Of a stretch of DNA of 5,020 nt, positions 1 through 4,444 are shown one piece after another. Position numbers and translations under genes: made by a program. The stretch is from an uncultured Ruminococcus sp. (GTDB lineage: Bacteria > Bacillota > Clostridia > Oscillospirales > Acutalibacteraceae), in NCBI GenBank assembly GCA_902772755.1, contig CACYCD010000115.1, positions 1 to 5,020 of the forward strand, in the 5' to 3' direction. The notes beneath the pieces were generated by a model. It saw nothing but the letters and a program-made list of their open reading frames with translations, made no database searches and was not told where the DNA came from. Every line of letters begins with the position of its first letter. The first letter of the stretch is position 1.

Positions 1-209
1 GGTTTATGTATACCCGGTGTGTCCAGAAAAACCAGCTGGTCATTGCCCTCTGTAAGCACGCCTATGATCCTTGTTCTTGTGGTCTGCGGCTTTGAAGAAA
101 CTATTGCTACCTTCTCCCCTATCAGCTTGTTGAGGATAGAGCTTTTTCCCACATTTGGTCTGCCGACAATTGCCGCAAATGCCGACCGCTGACTTGCATC
201 AAATTCCAT
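1..209 (-). CDS. era: GTPase Era, N-terminal part (cut by window edge)
   Basis: Era is a GTPase that binds 16S rRNA near its 3' end and assists 30S subunit assembly. Only the first 69 full codons are visible; the rest of the G domain and the C-terminal KH domain lie beyond base 1. The visible part carries G1 GRPNVGKS (residues 16-23), the switch I/G2 region [12 protein letters not shown] (39-50) and G3 DTPG followed by IHKP (63-69). The SKPQTTR and DTPGIHKP strings are the Era signature and separate it from Der/EngA and other TrmE-Era-EngA family GTPases. The ATG at 207-209 is chosen because AGGTGA (213-218 on the minus strand) lies 3 bases upstream. It starts 10 bases after the ybeY stop, so it is co-transcribed with ybeY and phoH. 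Identity is confident; completeness cannot be judged. Confidence 0.96.
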   Translation of the reverse strand, partial: MEFDASQRSAFAAIVGRPNVGKSSILNKLIGEKVAIVSSKPQTTRTRIIGVLTEGNDQLVFLDTPGIHK

Positions 210-219
210 ACTTCACCTG

Positions 220-720
220 TTATTCCGGAATGTAGCTGATGCTTGCAGGCAGTCCCAGCTGTTCCATAACAAGCTCTTCCTTCTCTCTCATACGCACCCT
301 GTCCATCGGCTCGATGTGGTCATAGCCCAACAGATGGAGTACGCTGTGAGCGGTGAGATATCCGACCTCTCTTTGCAGGGAATGTCCGTATATCTCTGCC
401 TGGTCATAAGCCTTTTCCATAGAGATGACAACATCTCCCAGTATGAAGGCATTTGTCTCGGGATTTCTGTCCCACTCGCCGTTTTCTCCCATTGGGAAGG
501 AAAGCACATCGGTTTCTATATCCTTGTTTCTGTACTCCTTGTTCAGCTCCTTGATCCCTGCATTGTCAACAAAGGTAACGCTGATCTCAGCAGGACCCTT
601 GAAGTTCTCCATTCTCAGAACGGCATTGCAGGTCCTTCTTACCAACATTCTGATACCGGTGGGTATCTTTACCGTCTTTTGCTTGTTTGTGATTATTACT
701 CTTATCTTGTTTTCGGTCAT
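220..720 (-). CDS. ybeY: Endoribonuclease YbeY (16S rRNA maturation factor)
   Basis: YbeY is a zinc-dependent single-strand endoribonuclease acting in 16S rRNA 3' end maturation and 70S ribosome quality control in the cytoplasm. The 166-residue length is normal for the family. The metal-binding motif HSVLHLLGYDH is seen with His125, His129 and His135 in H-x3-H-x5-H spacing, and the conserved strand TDVLSFP lies at residues 70-76. The ATG at 718-720 follows the phoH stop (722-724) after a single base (TAAGATG). Its ribosome binding site AGAGGGA (731-737, minus strand) is inside the end of phoH, which suggests translational coupling. era follows 10 bases downstream, linking two 30S maturation factors. 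In many Firmicutes dgkA and cdd lie between ybeY and era; here they are absent. Confidence 0.97.
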   Translation of the reverse strand: MTENKIRVIITNKQKTVKIPTGIRMLVRRTCNAVLRMENFKGPAEISVTFVDNAGIKELNKEYRNKDIETDVLSFPMGENGEWDRNPETNAFILGDVVISMEKAYDQAEIYGHSLQREVGYLTAHSVLHLLGYDHIEPMDRVRMREKEELVMEQLGLPASISYIPE

Positions 721-721
721 C

Positions 722-1675
722 TTAATCCGCTCCCTCTATTTTTGCATAAGCCTTGATTATATCCTGCACCAGTCGGTGCCTAACTACATCTTTTTCATTA
801 AAGGTTATGTTGTTAATGTCGTCTATATTTTTGAGTACCTTAATACAGTCCTTAAGTCCGCTTCTTACTCCCTTGGGAAGGTCTATCTGGGTGATATCGC
901 CCGTGATGACCATTTTGGAATTAAAGCCGAGTCGGGTAAGGAACATCTTCATCTGCTCTCTTGTGGTGTTTTGGGCTTCATCAAGGATAATAAAGCTGTC
1001 GTCCAGCGTCCTGCCTCGCATATAGGCAAGCGGTGCGACCTCGATATTTCCTCTTTCGACATATTTTTGATAGGTTTCCGCTCCCAGCATATCAAAGAGT
1101 GCGTCATACAGCGGTCTGAGATATGGGTCTACCTTGCTTTGCAGGTCGCCGGGAAGGAAGCCCAGCTTCTCCCCTGCTTCCACGGCAGGACGTGTCAGGA
1201 TTATCCTGTTGACCTGCTTTGCACGGAAAGCAGTCACCGCCATCGCTACGGCAAGATAGGTTTTTCCCGTGCCTGCGGGACCCACGCCTATTGTGATGGT
1301 GTTCTCTGCGATGCTCTTGCAGTAACGCTTTTGTCCGAGTGTTTTGGGCTTGACGGGCTTGCCCTTGCTGGTGATGCAGATGCAGTCGGTGGCAAGCTCC
1401 TGTATCTTATGCTCACTGCCCTCGTTGACAAGGCTCATACAGTAGCGGATATTCTGCTCGCTGAGGTTCTCACCCTTGTTGATGAACTGAAGGAGATTTT
1501 CTATGACCTTGCAAGCCCTGCTGACGTTCTCCGGCTCACCCGATATTTTCAGCTCTCCGCCCCGTCCTATGACCTTGACCTTGTACTCCTGTTCGATCAT
1601 TTTTATATTTTCATCAAAACTGCCGAATAGAGCAACGGCATGCTCCATACGATCTATACTGATGGTCTGCTCCAA
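722..1675 (-). CDS. phoH: PhoH-like ATPase with N-terminal KH-like domain
   Basis: This is a PhoH-family P-loop protein (YlaK/YbeZ/PhoH group), an ATPase related to the SF1 helicase core and tied to RNA metabolism through its constant neighbourhood with ybeY. With the TTG start the product is 317 residues. An N-terminal KH-like region covers roughly residues 1-65, Walker A GPAGTGKT is at 132-139, the Walker B region ILDEAQN at about 230-236, the conserved GDITQID at 259-265 and the arginine-finger-like VVRHRLV at about 297-303. The frame is open to a GTG at 1688-1690, but that GTG abuts the ribosome binding site GGGGAGG (1682-1688). The TTG at 1673-1675, 6 bases downstream of it, gives the family-typical start MEQTISID. 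ybeY follows 1 base after the stop. Biochemical role in Firmicutes is still loosely defined, so function beyond ATPase/RNA-related is inference. Confidence 0.95.
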   Translation of the reverse strand: MEQTISIDRMEHAVALFGSFDENIKMIEQEYKVKVIGRGGELKISGEPENVSRACKVIENLLQFINKGENLSEQNIRYCMSLVNEGSEHKIQELATDCICITSKGKPVKPKTLGQKRYCKSIAENTITIGVGPAGTGKTYLAVAMAVTAFRAKQVNRIILTRPAVEAGEKLGFLPGDLQSKVDPYLRPLYDALFDMLGAETYQKYVERGNIEVAPLAYMRGRTLDDSFIILDEAQNTTREQMKMFLTRLGFNSKMVITGDITQIDLPKGVRSGLKDCIKVLKNIDDINNITFNEKDVVRHRLVQDIIKAYAKIEGAD

Positions 1676-1681
1676 GGTATA

Positions 1682-1688
1682 CCTCCCC
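1682..1688 (-). promoter_or_regulatory. phoH ribosome binding site that fixes the TTG start
   Basis: On the minus strand GGGGAGG lies 6 bases before the TTG at 1675-1673. It overlaps the upstream in-frame GTG by one base, so that GTG cannot be the start that this site serves. Confidence 0.85.
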
Positions 1689-1690
1689 AC

Positions 1691-1705
1691 AGCCTGTTTT
1701 AGGCT
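1691..1705 (-). other. Small hairpin in the phoH leader, next to the ribosome binding site
   Basis: On the minus strand the sequence AGCCT-AAAAC-AGGCT forms a 5-bp stem with a 5-base loop and ends 2 bases before GGGGAGG. It lies in the predicted leader of roughly 50 bases. There is no U-tract, so it is not a terminator. It could protect the 5' region or tune ribosome access, but a 5-bp dyad can arise by chance. Confidence 0.4.
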
Positions 1706-1730
1706 TTTAATAATAATGTTTTATATAAAT

Positions 1731-1749
1731 AAAAGTATACCATACTTTT
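1731..1749. promoter_or_regulatory. Inverted repeat covering the phoH -10 element, possible operator
   Basis: AAAAGTAT-ACC-ATACTTTT has two perfect 8-bp arms around a 3-base centre, and three more symmetric base pairs lie further out (1726-1728 with 1752-1754). The left arm and centre contain the whole phoH -10 hexamer. A dimeric repressor bound here would block the promoter. No regulator gene is in the window, so the operator role is inference; A/T-rich dyads also occur by chance. Confidence 0.4.
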
Positions 1750-1762
1750 TATTAAATATCAC
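1734..1762 (-). promoter_or_regulatory. Predicted extended -10 promoter for phoH-ybeY-era
   Basis: Reading the minus strand, a -35-like GTGATA (1762-1757, 4 of 6 consensus bases) is followed after 17 bases by TATACT (1739-1734). TG stands in the extended -10 position (TGGTATACT). The predicted start is near 1727, giving a leader of about 50 bases before the TTG start. No stronger candidate is seen between it and the gene. Confidence 0.65.
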
Positions 1763-1976
1763 TAAAAAAATGCAAGTTTTTAAATTTTTGTAGACTTAGA
1801 CAACACAAACCCCTAAAAACAGACATTCCGTGGTTGAAAGTACCAATAGAAATATACAAATATAATATTTATGCATTTACAAACTGCACTATTTTTGATT
1901 TTTTATATAATACTCTTTAAATCTATGGGCTATAAGTCAATTATTTTTTATAGAATAAACTAAAATAATTTTGTGC

Positions 1977-2005
1977 TTGACATATTGCAAAAAAGCGGTT
2001 ATAAT
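1977..2005 (+). promoter_or_regulatory. Perfect consensus sigma-A promoter for ylxM-ffh
   Basis: TTGACA (1977-1982) is followed by exactly 17 bases and TATAAT (2000-2005), matching the vegetative consensus at all twelve positions with ideal spacing. Transcription would start near 2012, about 42 bases before the ylxM GTG. This also shows that the open frame upstream of 2054 is promoter DNA, not coding sequence. Strong constitutive expression is expected for an SRP gene. Confidence 0.92.
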
Positions 2006-2013
2006 AATAGAGC

Positions 2014-2034
2014 TGTAAAGAAAAATACTTTACA
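2014..2034 (+). other. Hairpin at the 5' end of the ylxM-ffh transcript
   Basis: TGTAAAG-AAAAATA-CTTTACA forms a perfect 7-bp stem with a 7-base loop. It starts about 2 bases after the predicted transcription start and ends 2 bases before the ribosome binding site GAAAGGA. A 5'-terminal stem of this kind can stabilise mRNA; as DNA the dyad could also be an operator just downstream of the -10. There is no U-tract, so it is not an attenuator. Its role is inference. Confidence 0.5.
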
Positions 2035-2036
2035 CC

Positions 2037-2043
2037 GAAAGGA
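2037..2043 (+). promoter_or_regulatory. ylxM ribosome binding site
   Basis: GAAAGGA lies 10 bases before the GTG at 2054-2056 and supports that start. No earlier in-frame start could be served: the frame's upstream GTG at 1973 is upstream of the promoter. Confidence 0.7.
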
Positions 2044-2053
2044 ACAAGACATA

Positions 2054-2401
2054 GTGGAAAAGAATGTTGAGGTTTCCTTATTGCTCGATTTTTACGGAAC
2101 ACTGCTCAGGGAAAAGCACAGAACAGCGGTTGACCTGTACTGCAACAGCGACCTCTCCCTCTCGGAAACAGCCGAGGAGCTGTCGATCACTCGGCAGGGT
2201 GCGAGGGATCTTATCAAGCGTGCCGAGGCTGCCCTCTATGAATATGAGGAAAAGCTGGGGCTGTACAAGAGATACCGTGAAAACACCCGTCTGGTAGAAC
2301 TGCTGAATGACAGGCTCACAGCAGCCGAGGGACTCTGTGACGAGGAGCTGAGAGCCGAGATCGGGAGAATAAAAGATATAACAAAACAATTTATTTTGTA
2401 G
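2054..2401 (+). CDS. ylxM: YlxM family SRP-associated DNA-binding-like protein (UPF0122)
   Basis: YlxM is a small helix-turn-helix protein encoded with ffh in most Firmicutes. In Streptococcus mutans it associates with the signal recognition particle and modulates its GTPase activity. The GTG start gives 115 residues, the family's usual size, beginning MEKNVEVSLLLDFYG as expected. A sigma-70 region 4-like helix-turn-helix covers roughly residues 34-58 (LSLSETAEELSITRQGARD), followed by a charged C-terminal helix rich in Glu, Arg and Leu. The frame is open back to 1973 but that part contains the promoter. The stop TAG (2399-2401) overlaps the first base of the ffh ribosome binding site, so the two genes are coupled. 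ftsY, often just upstream in Firmicutes, is not here; ylxM is the first gene of the transcript. Confidence 0.94.
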   Translation: MEKNVEVSLLLDFYGTLLREKHRTAVDLYCNSDLSLSETAEELSITRQGARDLIKRAEAALYEYEEKLGLYKRYRENTRLVELLNDRLTAAEGLCDEELRAEIGRIKDITKQFIL

Positions 2402-2406
2402 GGAGG
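2401..2406 (+). promoter_or_regulatory. ffh ribosome binding site
   Basis: GGGAGG lies 8 bases before the TTG at 2415-2417. An ATG at 2410-2412 sits closer to the site but is in another frame, so the TTG encoding MAFEGLSEKL is the real start. Confidence 0.85.
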
Positions 2407-2414
2407 CGAATGAT

Positions 2415-3797
2415 TTGGCATTTGAAGGACTTTCGGAAAAGCTTACCAACGCTTTTAAAAAGCTTAGAGGCAAGGGCAAGCTGAATGAAAGCGATGTAAA
2501 GGAAGCTATGCGTGAGGTTCGTCTGGCTCTGCTGGAGGCTGACGTAAACTACAAGGTAGCTAAAAACTTCACCAAAACCGTTACAGAGCGTGCCATCGGT
2601 CAGGACGTAATGGAAAGCCTTACTCCTGCACAGATGGTTATAAAAATTGTTGATGAAGAGCTGACAAGCCTTATGGGCGGAGCTGAGGAAAAGCTCAAGT
2701 ATGCCTCCAAGCCCCCCACCGTCATTATGATGTGCGGTCTGCAGGGAAGCGGTAAAACCACCCACAGCGGAAAGCTTGCAGTTATGCTCAAAAAGCAGGG
2801 ACACCGTCCGTTGCTGGCTGCCTGCGACATCTACCGCCCCGCAGCTATTGAACAGCTGAAGGTCGTTGGTGAGAAGGCAGGAGCACCCGTCTTTGAAATG
2901 GGCAAGAAGAATCCCGTCAAGATAGCCAAGGAAGCCATTAAGCACGCCAAGGACTACGGCAATGATGTTGTTATCCTTGATACGGCAGGACGTCTGCACA
3001 TAGACCAGGCACTGATGAACGAGCTTAAGGACATCAAGGACGAGGTCAAGCCGCAGGAAATACTGCTTGTCATCGACTCTATGACAGGTCAGGACGCCGT
3101 AAATGTGGCAAAATCGTTCAATGAACTGCTGGAGATATCGGGTGTTATCCTCACAAAGCTTGACGGCGACACCAGAGGCGGTGCGGCACTCTCCGTTAAG
3201 GAGGTCACAGGCAAGCCCATAAAGTTTGTCGGTGTGGGTGAAAAGCTGGAGGATCTTGAGGTCTTTCACCCCGACAGAATGGCAAGCCGTATTCTGGGTA
3301 TGGGCGATGTGCTGACTCTCATTGAAGATGTTGAAGCAAAGCTTGACGAAAAGAAGGCTGAACAGGTCGCCAAGAAGATGCTCAACAATAAAATGGACTT
3401 TAACGACCTTTTACAGCAGTTTGAGCAGATAAAGAAGATGGGACCCATCAAGGGCATACTCGGCAAAATACCCGGACTCAGCAAGCAGATAGAGGACGCA
3501 GACATTGACGACAGGCAGATAGACTGGTGTGAGGCAATAATCTACTCCATGACGCCTGCCGAGAGAGAGAAGCCCTCCCTCATCAATGCCTCCAGAAAAA
3601 GACGTATTGCTGCAGGCTCGGGCAGAAAGGTCGAGGAGGTAAACCGACTTATCAAGCAGCTTGAACAGATGCAGAGAATGATGAAGCAGTTTACCGGCAA
3701 AAACGGCAAAAAGAGCAAACGCCGTGCTATGATGAACCTGAAAAATATGCCCGAAATGAACGGCGGCGGAATGCCACCGGGAGGATTTCCTTTTTAA
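2415..3797 (+). CDS. ffh: Signal recognition particle protein Ffh
   Basis: Ffh (SRP54 homologue) binds 4.5S/6S-type SRP RNA and signal sequences of nascent membrane and secreted proteins, and docks with the FtsY receptor at the membrane in a GTP-dependent way. The 460-residue length is typical. Visible parts are the N domain (about 1-95), G1 GLQGSGKTT (108-116), the I-box DIYRPAA (138-144), G3 DTAGRL (189-194), G4 TKLDGD (247-252), GVGEKLEDL (273-281) and a Met-rich M domain (about 305-435). The M domain includes SRKRRIAAGSG (393-403), the RNA-binding helix region, and EQMQRMMKQ (417-425). The tail is Gly/Pro/Met-rich (NMPEMNGGGMPPGGFPF). The start is TTG with GGGAGG 8 bases before it. Residue 117 after the P-loop is His where Thr is often found. 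rpsP follows after 68 bases. Confidence 0.98.
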   Translation: MAFEGLSEKLTNAFKKLRGKGKLNESDVKEAMREVRLALLEADVNYKVAKNFTKTVTERAIGQDVMESLTPAQMVIKIVDEELTSLMGGAEEKLKYASKPPTVIMMCGLQGSGKTTHSGKLAVMLKKQGHRPLLAACDIYRPAAIEQLKVVGEKAGAPVFEMGKKNPVKIAKEAIKHAKDYGNDVVILDTAGRLHIDQALMNELKDIKDEVKPQEILLVIDSMTGQDAVNVAKSFNELLEISGVILTKLDGDTRGGAALSVKEVTGKPIKFVGVGEKLEDLEVFHPDRMASRILGMGDVLTLIEDVEAKLDEKKAEQVAKKMLNNKMDFNDLLQQFEQIKKMGPIKGILGKIPGLSKQIEDADIDDRQIDWCEAIIYSMTPAEREKPSLINASRKRRIAAGSGRKVEEVNRLIKQLEQMQRMMKQFTGKNGKKSKRRAMMNLKNMPEMNGGGMPPGGFPF

Positions 3798-3806
3798 AAA
3801 TATATT

Positions 3807-3849
3807 TTGACAAGGTTATTTCCGATTTGTTCGGTTATAATAATATAAT
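3807..3849 (+). promoter_or_regulatory. Possible internal promoter before rpsP (odd spacing)
   Basis: TTGACA (3807-3812) and TATAAT (3836-3841, with a second TATAAT at 3844-3849) match consensus, but the spacer is 23 bases, far from the usual 16-18. Neither -10 has a good -35 at normal distance and neither is an extended -10. A CCGA/TCGG hairpin (3822-3825 with 3831-3834) sits within the spacer. rpsP may simply be read from the ylxM promoter, since I see no terminator after ffh. Confidence 0.35.
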
Positions 3850-3854
3850 GTAAG

Positions 3855-3860
3855 AGGTGA
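3855..3860 (+). promoter_or_regulatory. rpsP ribosome binding site that fixes the start
   Basis: AGGTGA lies 5 bases before the ATG at 3866-3868. The earlier in-frame GTG (3857-3859) is part of this site and is not a start. Confidence 0.9.
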
Positions 3861-3865
3861 AAGAA

Positions 3866-4105
3866 ATGGTTAAGATCAGACTCAAGAGAATGGGTGCAAA
3901 AAAAGCTCCCTTCTACAGAATCGTAGTTGCAGATTCCAGATATCCCAGAGACGGCCGTTTTATCGCTGAGGTTGGCACATACAATCCCGTTGCCACTCCC
4001 ACAGCTGTAACAGTTGACGCTGACGCTGTTAAGGATTGGATGGCAAAGGGTGCACAGCCCACAGATACAGTAAAGGCTATACTTAAGAAAGAGGGTATTA
4101 TCTAA
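3866..4105 (+). CDS. rpsP: 30S ribosomal protein S16
   Basis: S16 is a small-subunit protein that binds 16S rRNA early in 30S assembly. The product from the ATG is 79 residues, normal for the family, and starts [19 protein letters not shown], the highly conserved S16 N terminus, followed by [18 protein letters not shown] and ending in KKEGII. The frame is open upstream to a GTG at 3857, which would add MKE but lies in the Shine-Dalgarno AGGTGA. Its stop TAA shares one base with the khpA start (TAATG), so the two are translationally coupled. The order ffh-rpsP-khpA is conserved in Firmicutes. Confidence 0.98.
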   Translation: MVKIRLKRMGAKKAPFYRIVVADSRYPRDGRFIAEVGTYNPVATPTAVTVDADAVKDWMAKGAQPTDTVKAILKKEGII

Positions 4106-4338
4106 TGAAAGAATTACTTACAGTTATTGCAAAGGGTCTTGTTGAAGATCCCGAGTCCGTAAGCGTTACAGTTGACGAGGTAAACGAAGAGGGTATCACA
4201 GTATACCACCTCCACGTTGCAGAGCCGGATATGGGCAGAATCATCGGTAAGCAGGGCAGAATTGCCAAGGCTATCCGCACAATAGCACGTTCAGCTGCTA
4301 TCCGCAACAACGAAAAGGTTTCTGTAGAGATCGACTGA
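4105..4338 (+). CDS. khpA: KH-domain RNA-binding protein KhpA (YlqC family)
   Basis: KhpA is a single-KH-domain RNA-binding protein. In streptococci it pairs with KhpB/EloR and affects cell elongation and division, and it belongs to the widespread UPF0109/YlqC family. The 77-residue length is normal. The RNA-binding loop GKQG (residues 48-51) sits in MGRIIGKQGRIAKAIRT, and the start [19 protein letters not shown] is typical. The ATG overlaps the rpsP stop by one base, with AGAGGG (4090-4095) 9 bases upstream inside rpsP. It is the last gene of the transcript: a strong terminator follows within 12 bases. The rimM and trmD genes usually found next in Firmicutes are missing here. Confidence 0.96.
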   Translation: MKELLTVIAKGLVEDPESVSVTVDEVNEEGITVYHLHVAEPDMGRIIGKQGRIAKAIRTIARSAAIRNNEKVSVEID

Positions 4339-4349
4339 TCAAAGCTGAC

Positions 4350-4389
4350 TATCCCCCACCGTCCGATATCGGGCAGTGGGGATATTTTT
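4350..4389 (+). terminator. Intrinsic terminator of ylxM-ffh-rpsP-khpA
   Basis: A long stem begins with TATCCCCCAC (4350-4359), which pairs with GTGGGGATA (4376-4384) leaving one bulged C. It continues through a C/A mismatch into GTCCG/CGGGC with an ATAT apex, and is followed by TTTTT (4385-4389). It starts 11 bases after the khpA stop. The strong G+C stem with a T-tract is a classic Rho-independent terminator. Confidence 0.9.
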
Positions 4390-4400
4390 GTCCATACAAA

Positions 4401-4438
4401 ATCCCGATATCCGCAAATTTGAATGCAGATATCGGGAT
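4401..4438 (-). terminator. Hairpin terminator for the convergent zinc-ribbon gene, possibly bidirectional
   Basis: ATCCCGATATC (4401-4411) and GATATCGGGAT (4428-4438) form a perfect 11-bp stem. After one C/A mismatch, three further pairs (GCA/TGC) close an 8-base loop. On the minus strand the stem starts 6 bases after the stop of the zinc-ribbon gene and is followed by TTTG. On the plus strand it is followed by an A/T-rich stretch, so it could back up the khpA terminator. Confidence 0.75.
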
Positions 4439-4444
4439 ATTATT

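Larger units (their letters stand above)
1676..2053. other. AT-rich divergent intergenic region
   Basis: About 380 bases separate the divergent starts of phoH and ylxM. The stretch is strongly AT-rich and holds no coding sequence I can support. It contains the phoH promoter with its dyad (1731-1749), the phoH leader hairpin (1691-1705), the ylxM consensus promoter (1977-2005) and the ylxM leader hairpin (2014-2034). The middle part (about 1765-1940) shows A and T tracts but no convincing promoter, RNA gene or riboswitch fold by eye. The A/T-rich bases just upstream of the ylxM -35 (about 1940-1975) could act as an UP element; that is inference from composition only. Confidence 0.75.

Noticed and set aside
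425..1630. Long plus-strand open frame of 401 codons opposite phoH and ybeY
   Set aside because: It lies antisense to two unmistakable genes, has no ribosome binding site or recognisable domain, and reads as low-information residues rich in Leu, Ser and Ile. It is a shadow of the real genes' codon composition.
1691..1976. Possible small RNA gene (SRP RNA or 6S-like) or riboswitch in the divergent gap
   Set aside because: The middle is A/T tracts without a long G+C stem, GGAA/GNRA-type SRP apex or U-tract terminator; nothing beyond the dyads listed could be supported.
1973..2053. Upstream extension of ylxM from a GTG at 1973
   Set aside because: The added 27 codons contain TTGACA-N17-TATAAT and the leader hairpin, and homologous proteins begin at MEKN, so this is promoter and leader DNA.
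2391..3269. Minus-strand open frame of 292 codons opposite ffh
   Set aside because: It is antisense to the N and G domains of Ffh with no recognisable motif and no promoter or ribosome binding site seen; it is a codon-bias shadow.
3798..3865. Terminator between ffh and rpsP
   Set aside because: Only a 4-bp dyad is present and no stable stem precedes a T-tract, so read-through into rpsP is expected.
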